Positions 55,301 through 64,000 of a stretch of 64,000 bases of DNA are shown here, piece by piece. Origin of the DNA: Protonemura montana. Taxonomy: Eukaryota > Arthropoda > Insecta > Plecoptera > Nemouridae. The notes beneath the pieces were generated by a model that ran no database searches, had not been told where the DNA came from, and saw only the letters and a program-made list of their open reading frames with translations. The DNA lies in the NCBI GenBank assembly GCA_947568835.1, contig OX387609.1:13447708-13511707 (forward strand), read 5' to 3'. The stretch's first letter is position 1. Each line of letters opens with the position of its first letter. The position numbers and the translations under genes are program-made.

Positions 55301-57222
55301 GGATAAAGAATATGTTGATTTGTAATGTGCCAAAGGGCTGGGATAACGTATATGTTGATTGAGAAAGTAAAGGGAGAGTACAGAACTTACGAGCGGTGAG
55401 TGGCAGGCCGGGGATAGTGGATACTTGTTTGTTAACGTATCGGCCGTTGCCTTCATCACTGGAGAGAAGAGACAGCCGCGACAGTTGATCTAACTTCCCG
55501 CGTTGCCTCTCAGGACCCCAGCGGCCGCTACATCGTCCTCTACACTTTCATTGCTCGCGATGAGAACGACGTCAGCGTGGAACGCGGCGAGTTCGTGACG
55601 GTTCTGAACCGCGAGGATCCCGACTGGTACTGGATCGTACGTTCCGACGCACAGGAGGGCTTCGTTCCAAGCGGCTTCGTGTATCCAGCAGCAAACATTG
55701 TGCAAGGTACGGGTTACGTATGGTTTCATTACATTAATGAAAGGCTAGGGGCTTCGTCCTTCTGTCTTGTGTTGCACAAAACGTGTAAAGTGTCTTGCAA
55801 TCAGTGCCCAAAATTGCCCCGCAGTTTTCCAGACCTCAATAACTCACTGTATGCCGTCAATTACGAACCATCGCAAAAAATTTTAAAAGAAAATCATAAA
55901 AACTGTAGAAACGAATCAAAATGCAGTATTTTATATTACTTAAATTTCCTCTGGGTGTGGGAACACCAACCATTGCAGAACTTCAATTTCAGCAAGCTTC
56001 ACAAGTTTCAAAGATATGAACATAAAATCTGTGGTATAGGATTGCAAGAAGAGAACAGTATCGTAGTGTTTTTAGATTACCCCCATATTGGTGCCATTGG
56101 CTTTGGGTCCTAAAATTTAAAAATGAATTATCTCATGCATTTGGAAAGTGAGATGGACAGGAAAAATGTCCATCCAAACCAGGATTTGGACTGCACCCTG
56201 GTTTGATTATTGATTTATTAAATTGTAAAGTTATATAATATGTTTCAAGACATTCAACTTGGGAGTTATTAGGCAAAGAAAGTGCTCCGTCAAAACGTTT
56301 GACGACTGTTTAATTATCTAAGACTCCGATCTTTTCGTTATTTGTCACGGAACACTTTGCACACATGCCACACATGCCACACCGCTGCAATGAAGTGAAT
56401 TGAATTTCCAGACGTGCTCTCCCTTTGAACATTGTCAAAAAAATTATGATTCTCAAGACTCGTGCTTCCTCCATCTTAACATAGCATCAGTTGGGTAAAA
56501 AACTTACAACTTACACAAGGATTCGTGGAGGAATCCTGTTGTTTGAGTTGTACCGTCCTTCATAAGGAACCAACCGTAAGCCGGTGGTCCCCTTGGTGCT
56601 CTTCGTCAGGGGTAGACTACGTGCCGGCACTGGGTTTCCCCTCCTCCATTCTAGGCTACTTTAATGCTGCAAATCAGCAACACCAACCCAACTCTACTAC
56701 GTTTGTTTACTGACCTTGACTCTGTCTACAGGCCAGCCGGCTGGGGGCTTGGCGGGACAGGGGGGAGCCAGCCTCCCAACGGGACCACACATGGTGGCCG
56801 CTCCTGGGGGAGAAGACCTCCGCTACCACGGCACCGAGCTCGTGATGCTGTACGACTACAAGGTACTTTAAGCAGCCAACACAGTGTGTCAAAGTGACAA
56901 GGCTAAGCGGTGGCCGGTCCTTGGTGATCTTGAACAGGAGTAGCCAACACAGCGTGTCAAAGTGACAAGGCTAAGCGGTGGCCGGTCCTTGGTGCTGTTG
57001 GACAGGAGCAGCCAACACAGTGTGACAAAGGCTTCATTATGAATCTTGCTGTTCCAGGCTCAAGCTCCTGATGACCTCTCTGTGCGTCGTGGTGATTGGA
57101 TCTACGCCGACCTTGCCAACCAAACGGTTGACGGCTGGCTCTGGGCGTACGCCCCGAAGACTCGCAAGTACGGCTTCATACCCAAGGCGTACGCGAGACC
57201 CCCGGCTATGACCAGCCTCTGA
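52358..57222 (+). CDS. Dlish: Dlish/Vamana-like adaptor with three SH3 domains, complete
   Basis: Exons 52358-52406, 53162-53352, 53978-54167, 54533-54657, 55514-55706, 56732-56862, 57058-57222; 1044 bases, 347 residues, phases 1,0,1,0,1,0. Dlish is a cortical adaptor in Drosophila that links the Fat cadherin to the myosin Dachs and so tunes Hippo signalling. The N-terminus MAFLCPVRIRRGKKKK has a Cys beside basic residues, a plausible lipid-modification and membrane site. SH3-1 about 58-113 (VVLHDFTP, DDELEVKRG, EGFIPHSYC), SH3-2 about 189-244 (IVLYTFIARDENDVSVERG, YWIV, GFVPSGFV), SH3-3 about 283-341 (LVMLYDYKAQAPDDLSVRRG, GWLWAY, GFIPKAYA). Linkers are Ser- and Gly-rich. The C-terminus ARPPAMTSL follows SH3-3 directly. 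The assignment rests on domain layout and the N-terminus; another three-SH3 adaptor is possible. Confidence 0.85.
53497..53912. mobile_element. Fold-back element with long inverted arms (Dlish intron 2)
   Basis: Left arm GACAAAAACTATTTGAACTG, AACTAAATTTCCCAACATTT, GCAGTCCTGACAATTTTCCG. Right arm the complement, ending CATTCAAAACCCATTTCAAA. Arms of about 130-150 bases; no coding capacity. Best full copy of this family in the window. Confidence 0.88.
54190..54460 (+). repeat. Degenerate GGTTA/GGCTA repeat (Dlish intron 3)
   Basis: Decayed TTAGG-like words (GGTTAGG, GGCTAGG, GGATAGG) over about 270 bases, likely an old interstitial telomere-type array. Confidence 0.7.
54980..55360 (+). repeat. 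40-bp minisatellite, about 9.5 units (Dlish intron 4)
   Basis: Units AATATGTTGATTTGTAATGT plus GCCAAAGTGCTGGGATAATG. The minus-strand 169-residue frame comes from it. Confidence 0.95.
55707..56514. other. Dlish intron 5, unique part
   Basis: A frame read through from exon 5 (to 56113) has no coding character and is the retained-intron reading. Nothing else is visible. Confidence 0.5.
56515..56665 (+). mobile_element. Dispersed SINE-like element body (Dlish intron 5)
   Basis: GGAGGAATCCTGTTGTTTGA, GTTGTACCGTCCTTCATAAG, GTAAGCCGGTGGTCCCCTTG, GTGCTCTTCGTCAGGGGTAG, CTACGTGCCGGCACTGGGTT. Confidence 0.8.
56868..57032 (+). repeat. 68-bp minisatellite, 2.4 units, filling Dlish intron 6
   Basis: Same family as 2548, 5517 and 16398. 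Intron 6 is 56863-57057 (195 bases); only five bases at the donor side and 25 at the acceptor side are not repeat. Confidence 0.93.
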
Positions 57223-59045
57223 ACGAGCTGCGCTTTGCGAGGGTTTTATAATCTGGACGGGTAGTTCAATTATTTGATATTTCTGTTTCAATTTTGCCCA
57301 TTATTCAATAACCAACTTAATTTTGTATAATTTGCCCTAAACAATTTGGTTGTCGACCCCTGGTACCTTTATTCTTTTGAACAGTTTCAGTTACGTGATT
57401 TTGGCAGATTTAATGTACGCCAGCCATTGGGCTGCGGTTTAACGGGGAATTGATTTTGGAAGCCGCGAAGTAGAAGTTGTCATGGCAGCCTTGCCTGACC
57501 TTGTCAAATGTGTTTAATTATCTGTTTTGCTGCTGTTTAATCATCAAATCTCACTTGCTTCGAATGAAATTACCGCTCGTCTTGCCCCAAAAGAAATCAA
57601 TCGATTCAAGTTGACATCTGCCAGTCGTTGAAAATTGTTGCCAGTGCTTTTTTGTTAATTTTAATTTTTTGGCACTACAGTTGCAAACTTCCCAATATCA
57701 GTCTTGCCCCGAACTTATTTTCATCATTTGATTGGCTACAGAAGTGGTCGGTCTATTGGACAGTATCGTGCCTTTCTCTTGGTGTCGCATTTTATTTTTG
57801 TGTTAAAACTTAAATCGGTTCGCTGTGATGTGCGGAAATACTCGAGGATTTTTAAACCTTTGCTAGTTAATTAATATGTTATTGGTATTAAGGATTGGGC
57901 CATGCCAATGTTGAGTTTCAGTCGGAAAGTGTTTCGACAATGTTTCTGTAGTATTTTTGTTGGAGCGGAGATTTCTAGGTTAAAAGTATGTTACGTTGGT
58001 TGAATTTGGTGTTCGCTGGGATTTTTTGAGGGAGGTGGAAATTGAATACGTCGGCGGATATGTAGGTGTTTATTGCCTCAAGTCATATATCTTTGACGGC
58101 TAAGTTATCCGCTCTGGAAAGTTGAGATGTGCCATCTGATTTACAGTAACCATGCCTCGAGCTGTCAAATCTTATCCAGCTTTTGATAGAATTGGTAAGA
58201 GTGCTATATTTTCAGGGTTGGACTTTTTGCAACTCTTGCATGGTTTTAGGAGTGAATCTTGCCAAAAGCTTCTCACCTGAAAATACTGTGGTGTGTAGGA
58301 ATGACCTGGTAAGAATGATATTATATTATCCCTTCCCAACTTGTTTCAAGTTGACAGTTCTGTATGCAATTTACCGATAGTTGAAATACTCCATAATGTA
58401 AGTGAAATTTTATGCGATTTCAGTTCAGTTATTATTTTGAAGAGAAAGTAAAAATAAGTTTGTTCAGTTTTCTGTGTTTCTCAAGTCATAGGCTTCTTGA
58501 TGATCATTACAAAACACGAGGTAAACAATTAACGAAAATAATTAGCATGAATTAGCATGAATTATGGTGCAAAATCCTCGTGTACTTGCCACTTTTGGCC
58601 AAATGTGAGAAATTAAAGATTCTTATTCCAATACAAGTCGGCAACTTCTTCAGAAACACAGACAACGATTCGAAACGTGCGAAACGTGTTGTGAAATTCC
58701 GTCCCAGTGTTTCTTGGTGCATTCCATTTTGATATTAGCATTAGCATTTGACAGCTATCCATTGATAGACTCGAATATTCTAAGCAGCATTTCTCTATAA
58801 TATGTTCACTGCAAGATATTTTTTACTTTTATAATAAATATGAACTCAATTGCTTCAAATGATTGTACCTATTCTTTGATTCCTACTCTGATCTCCAACC
58901 TTTTTCCTTCCAACGTTCTTCTAGTTCAGGAACAAAATGGCACGGATGGACAGAGAGAACAGATGCTGTCTTCATCACTGAGATTGAGATCTTGCCTTTA
59001 TTTGAAAACAAAAACGGTCTTTGCTCCAGACTTTGCTTAACTCCC
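57223..59045 (+). other. Dlish 3' region and unassigned DNA
   Basis: Unique AT-rich DNA. AATAAA at 58833 is one candidate end signal. Small frames here lack support. Confidence 0.4.
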
Positions 59046-59335
59046 GAGGGCTAAAACTCGTATTGAGAATTTGGCAGTTTGTATCAGGAAAGTATAATGT
59101 AAGAGGAGGTCTTTGTGGCCTGAGGGCATAAACTTGTGACAAAAATTTGGCAGTTTGTATCAGGCAAGTATAATGATCGAGGAGGTCTTTGCAGCCTGAG
59201 GGCATAAACTCGTATTGAGAATTTGGCAGTTTGTATCAGGCAAGTATAATGTACGAAGAGGTCTTTGTAGCCTGAGGGCTAAGACTTGTAGCGAAAATTT
59301 GGCAGTTCGTAACAGGTAAGTATAATGATCGAGGA
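59046..59335 (+). repeat. 76-bp direct repeat, about four copies
   Basis: Copies of AATTTGGCAGTTTGTATCAG and GCCTGAGGGCATAAACT spaced 76 bases. Confidence 0.9.
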
Positions 59336-61199
59336 GGTATTTTACATAATTTGATTTCTGATAAATATCACTTGCTTATCTGCCATGTAATGGACTTACC
59401 CTTTCTGATGGGTATAGTGTACCCATCGTACACATGTAAGCACAAGGTGGTGGACAAAAGGAATATAGGCAGTACTCTATTTTATTTTTTATTTAAAAGA
59501 AAACTTCACACATCTGAACTTGTTCAACAGTTTATTAGAATGCATGTATCTCATTTGACAACAACCTGTAGGTACAACCTAGATCAATCAAGATTTCTTC
59601 ATTATCACAAGCAATTTATACACTTTTATGTAAGCTGAATACACGATCGATATCATTGAGGATACACAATTTGCAAAATAGTTAAAAAAATAAAATTGTA
59701 AATAATAATATATTGTTAAAAATACATGTAGGGATTTTTTAAATAGAACCAATCACATCTTTTATTCACAACGCCCCTAGTTTCGCTCGCATCGGTTGAA
59801 ACCAAAATAGCATATTGGGAGTGCCCATCTCAGATAGATACCAAGTGAAGATGTTGAAGACTTACAAAACAGATGATTTGAAAAGTCGTTAGTAAATTTA
59901 AGTGAAGTTATATACAAAGTTACATAAAGAATATGAAAAATCTCAGGAAAAATTCAAGATTTATACAAAACTGTTTAAAATATATATATATATATATATA
60001 ATACATGCGTCTTTCAGTCAGGGTCGAACAAAAGTACAGTCACATTCCCTTGAGAGGTACTTTTACCTGCAGGATTGGGCAATGAGGACACTTGAGTTAT
60101 CGCTCGAGTCAACCCACTGACAAGCATAAGCAGTGACTGGATATCGCTGAAAAACTTGAAAACTATTTTTACACAGACCCCCCCCCCCCCCCCCCCCCCC
60201 CTTGGCCTCCGAAAGTCTCAGATATACCAAAGATACTCAAGCTAGCTTTTGCTCAAACGTGAAAGCCGACTTGAACTGAACAGTTGGAGAAATTTCAACT
60301 GAAAGAGAAATTATCCAGGCATGGATATTTCTAGATTTTCACATTTTCATACCATTTAGACAATAGTTCTTCTGATCGTCAACCCCGATTTCACGACAAA
60401 AGTATTTTCCCGTTCCCTTCTTTGGTGTTTTAAACTTGTTTTAAGCCAGAGGCACTTACAAAATAAATGCATTTGCGGTTCCAACTGCACGAAAACTAAA
60501 ATCACGGCGCTATAAACTTGATCCTTGTGAACGGGGCTTTAAAACAGAATTCAACCTTCACTTGGTATTCATTGTTCATTCTTATGATATTTAACGGCTG
60601 CATGAAACCTATACTAAAACATCTTACGTGCTCAACGTTGCATGCTTTGCAAACATTTCAGCAGAAAAACAGACATCACTAGCTGTCAATTGACAGGTCA
60701 TATCTGTACACAGAACAAGCGCTAGAAAAGCAAGGCTCATTTGAAGGCGTAATAATTGGTTAGTAAAATAAGCTACGTTGATCACGAAGGGTCATGAGAC
60801 GTGGTGCTCTTCAGGCATAGCCAGTGTTCTGACTAAAATAATCCCAGAATAACATTTTCCACCAATACATTAGAAAAATCGTGAAAGTGCAAAATCAATT
60901 TTAAATTACGTTTTCTGCACTTGAAACAGTGTGACGGAATAATTTGATAATAATATCTCTCGATTATGCCATCGAGAGATGGCATAATAACCAACTGTGC
61001 TGGAAGGGTTTAATATTAGAGCAATTATTGGTGGAAAATATTGTTTGTGGGATAATTTGAGAGACATTATTTCTACTTTTTTAACCAACAGTCCAACGTT
61101 GCATGGGGATAAATAGTTCAAGAAAAATTGACAGCCGTTGCAGAGTATTTTATGATCTCTTTGACAACAAACTAATGTTCTTATTAGGAACACTAATAA
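59336..61199. other. Unassigned DNA between Dlish and IST1
   Basis: Unique AT-rich DNA with a (TA)n run at 59981-60000 and a C24 run at 60178-60201. A short palindrome TCTCTCGATTATGCCATCGAGAGATGGCAT lies near 60956. No exon with splice support. Confidence 0.5.
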
Positions 61200-61284
61200 G
61201 TTAATAACCTCTCAAAAATTGATCCACTAATGGGGACTCAAACCTTGATTTCCACCTAGAAGTGTTCCTAATAATAAAATTCCT
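61200..61284 (-). mobile_element. tRNA-bearing element remnant
   Basis: CCTCTCAAAAATTGATCCAC and GGGGACTCAAACCTTGATTT are decayed remains of the element at 48375. Confidence 0.6.
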
Positions 61285-61615
61285 TGGCCGACCAAACAGC
61301 TGTCTTGCAACATTAGCCCATAAGAGCAATGGTGAAGTCCACCAGTTAGAATGGCCGACCACACAGCTGTCTTGCAACATTAACCCATAAGAGCAATGGT
61401 GAAGTCCACCAGTTAGAATGACAGACCACACAGCTGTCTTGCAACATTAACCCATAAGAGCAATGGTTGAGTCCTCCAGTTAGAATGGCCGACCACACAG
61501 CTGTCTTGCAACATTAACCTATAAGAGCAATGGTAGGGTCCACCAGTTAGAATGACAGACCACACAGCTGTCTTGCAACATTAACCCATAAGAGCAATGT
61601 TGAAGTCCATCACTT
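61285..61615 (+). repeat. 67-bp minisatellite, five units
   Basis: Units with CGACCACACAGCTGTCTTGC and AGAGCAATGGTGAAGTCCAC, 67 bases apart, just downstream of IST1's end. Confidence 0.93.
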
Positions 61616-61691
61616 TAAATGGCAGTTCTTACCATAAAAATGCTCTAGAAAGGATGCAAATGTAACAAGACATTCTCAGCTGAGGAAGATG

Positions 61692-61697
61692 TTTAAT
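61692..61697 (-). terminator. Candidate poly(A) signal of IST1
   Basis: ATTAAA on the minus strand, 50 bases past the stop codon. Confidence 0.4.
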
Positions 61698-61746
61698 ACA
61701 AAATATACTTTGAACCGGTAATAAGCTTCTCTGGCACAACTGTTCC

Positions 61747-63885
61747 CTACTTCTTCTTCTTCAAGTCTTCGAATCGTCGAGTAAGATCGTCGAAGTCGAT
61801 ATCATCGCTTCTAGCTGCTGGTGGCCCGGGCGGGAAGCTGTCGGTCGGCACTGAGGGCAGCTCGGGCAGCGAGAAGTTGCTGCCGGGTGGTGCTGAACCA
61901 AAACCGGGATTGAAGCTGGGTGTGGGACCGAAGCCAGGTGTGGGACCTGGAAGCTTGGCTCGAGGCTGCGGCTTGGGCAAAGCGCCCGCCTGAAAGTTGC
62001 GTTGAAAGTTGTGAAAATAACGAATTCGTAGACTGGACTCGATTTACATTCAAAACTATCGTGCCATTGGGTTTGTAGTTGGTCAGAGTACCAACGCTAA
62101 TGTTGAGCATCCGGAGCCTTCAGCGTGTGGTTAAGGTCGTGGCCACTTGATGGCACTTTTGGCTGCACTTTAATACTAACTTTTTAACCTTCACGTAAAT
62201 AGTTAAGACTAAAAATATCATTGCTTAATTTATCACATACCTATCCTACCTGTACCCTATCTATCCCTGTCATCCAGTCCTGTCTAGCCCTGTCATCCAG
62301 CCCTACCCAGCCCTATGTACAGCCCTACGTACTTCCTATGTAAAATTACCTGGTTGTTGTCAGCATGCAAGTCAGGGGGGAAGAAAGCACTGCTGTAGGG
62401 AGGAGGGGGAGCCTCCTCCTCCAGCGGCTGATGCCCGCCGGCAATCTTTAACAAACCGTTAGCACCATTAGTTGGGAGTTAACAATCCGTAACCTGTCAA
62501 TCGCTTTAACCCGTGGTCGTCGTCAGTGGGAATACGTTTTCTAACTTTTAAAATCGCTGTGCAACTTTATTGGGATAAATATGTTTAACTACAGAGCATC
62601 AGTGGGAAGTATATATGTTCAACTACAGAGCATCAGTGGGAAGTATATATGTTCAACTACAGAGCATCAGTGGGAAGTATATATGTTCAACTACAGAGCA
62701 TCAGTGGGAAGTATATATGTTCAACTACAGAGCATCAGTGGGAAGTATATATGTTCAACTACAGTGCATCAATGGGAAGTATATATGTTCAACTACAGAG
62801 CATTAGTGGGAAGTATATATGTTTAACTACAGAGCATCAGTGGGAAGTATATATGTTCAACTACAGAGCATCATTGGGAAGTATATATGTTCAACTACAG
62901 AGCATCAGTGGGAAGTATATATGTTCAACTACAGAGCATCAGTGGGAAGTATATATGTTCAACTACAGAGCATCAGTGGGAAGTATATATGTTCAACTAC
63001 AGAGCATCAGTGGGAAGTATATATGTTCAACTACAGAGCATCAGTGGGAAGTATATATGTTCAACTACAGAGCATCAGTGGGAAGTATATATGTTCAACT
63101 ACAGAGCATCAGTGGGAAGTATATATGTTCAACTACAGAGCATCAGTGGGAAGTATATATGTTCAACTATAAAGCATCAGTGGGAAGTATATATGTTCGA
63201 CTACAGAGCATCAGTGGGAATTATATATGTTCAACTACAGAGCATCAGTGGGAAGTATATATGTTCAACTACAGAGCATCAGTGGGAAGTATATATGTTC
63301 AACTACAGAGCATCAGTGGGAAGTATGCCATTGGGTTAACAGGTTTAGTCAGAGTCACAGCGCTAGTGTTAGCAAGCAGTAAAGTGACGTAGCTTTATCT
63401 TCCTACCATCACATTGGGATTGTTAAGCGGCTTGTATCCTCCGCTAGGACTCTCGGGGCTTCCAGGAGGAATGTTGTACGACAACGCCACATTGGCACTG
63501 TTGGCGCCACTGGGTCCGAAGTTGGCGCCACTGGGTTTGGTCTCGGAGCCGTTGGGGTTAATTGGAGGTGAGATGAACCCGCCGATGGCTCCACCCGATG
63601 GCTTCGAACTCTGTCGACAAATGCATAATGGTAAACAGCAAGCAGAGCAGAGCAGAGCTTTGCTAAGGAAGACTGGCTTCTTACCGGGTAGTTGAAAGGC
63701 TGTGGATGACTCTGGGGTGGCATGGGAGGCAGTGGGAAGCCAACAAAGCCAGGCTGGGGGGCAGCAAACCCTCCGCCCCCACCACCACTGCCGCCGCCTC
63801 CGAGGTTGTTTTTGCAGTTGTCAGGGTCGTCCAAGTCCAGCAGCATGGCGTCCAGTCCCAGAGATTGGTTGTCCTCACGCATCAC
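61747..63885 (-). CDS. IST1: IST1 homolog, C-terminal four exons (5' part beyond the window)
   Basis: Exons in transcript order: 63885-63685, 63610-63407, 62445-62350, 61989-61747; all junctions phase 0; 247 residues of the C-terminal half. IST1 is an ESCRT-III-related protein that recruits VPS4 and other MIT-domain proteins in abscission and endosomal sorting. Visible: VMREDNQSLGLDAMLLDLD, Gly-rich GGGGSGGGGGGF, Pro-rich FPLPPMPPQ, PPPPYSS, LPELPSVP (a known MIT-binding element position), and the C-terminal MIM helix DDIDFDDLTRRFEDLKKKK. The N-terminal ESCRT-III-like domain is not in this window. The 62445 acceptor (TGTTAAAG) is weak in pyrimidines. Tail-to-tail with Dlish. Confidence 0.92.
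62579..63327 (-). repeat. 34-bp minisatellite in an IST1 intron, about 22 units
   Basis: Same unit as 46048-47475, here inverted on the map but again in the sense direction of its host gene. It occupies about 750 of the 961 bases of the intron 62446-63406. Confidence 0.97.
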
Positions 63886-64000
63886 CTGAATGTAGGTACA
63901 TGCTGTAATTGCTACTTGTACGATCATTGCTCTCTCATGTGGACAATTTCATGGAAATACTCCTCCCAGAGCTAAAAATTCAGGTGGAACTTCTTCGATT
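63886..64000 (-). other. IST1 intron, window edge
   Basis: Acceptor side (TACATTCAG) of the first visible IST1 exon; the next upstream exon is outside the window. Confidence 0.6.

Noticed and set aside
55577..56113. 178-residue frame on the plus strand
   Set aside because: It is Dlish exon 5 read past its donor at 55707; the real splice to 56732 keeps the protein in frame.
62649..63392. Plus-strand 247-residue frame
   Set aside because: Repeat frame of the 34-bp array in an IST1 intron.

Overview
This is eukaryotic DNA from an arthropod, most likely an insect. Genes are split by GT-AG introns with exact phase matches. The telomere-type repeat is (TTAGG)n, the usual arthropod motif. One gene matches Dlish/Vamana, a three-SH3 adaptor known from insect Fat/Hippo signalling. 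The density of minisatellites and the tRNA- and 5S-derived elements suggest a repeat-rich genome; I cannot name the species.

I assembled five genes by joining exons by hand. (1) 14771->3446, minus strand: a seven-exon gene for a 652-residue protein with a basic N-terminus, an acidic middle and a coiled-coil C-terminus; I do not recognise the family. (2) 25405->51189, plus: a complete MICU1 gene (regulator of the mitochondrial calcium uniporter) with twelve coding exons, the fourth present in two alternative copies. (3) 41855->37425, minus: a complete six-exon carbohydrate sulfotransferase of the C4ST/HNK-1ST family, lying antisense inside MICU1 intron 6. (4) 52358->57222, plus: a complete seven-exon Dlish-like protein with three SH3 domains. 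(5) 63885->61747, minus: the last four exons of IST1 (ESCRT-III associated); its 5' part lies beyond the window. In genes 1-4 the summed exon length is an exact multiple of three and every junction phase fits.

Most of the rest is repeat. 1-2.5 kb: no firm gene. 2.5-14.8 kb: gene 1, whose introns hold 68-, 54-, 80-, 91-, 15-, 50- and 36-bp tandem arrays. 15-20.2 kb: 19-bp, 68-bp (with a 204-bp higher-order period) and 91-bp arrays. 21-22.9 kb: a 70-bp tRNA-like array running into (TTAGG)n. 25-51 kb: MICU1 with the nested sulfotransferase, fold-back elements, tRNA-bearing elements and more arrays. 52-57 kb: Dlish. 57-61.7 kb: mostly unassigned. 61.7-64 kb: IST1.

The two strongest non-gene themes are these. 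Several introns in all five genes consist almost wholly of one minisatellite. And some satellites appear to descend from one interspersed element with a 5S rRNA-derived head: the 91-bp unit is the 5S part, the 36-bp unit is bounded by a six-base ACAGCA duplication in the element body, and the 68-bp unit resembles a later part of that body.
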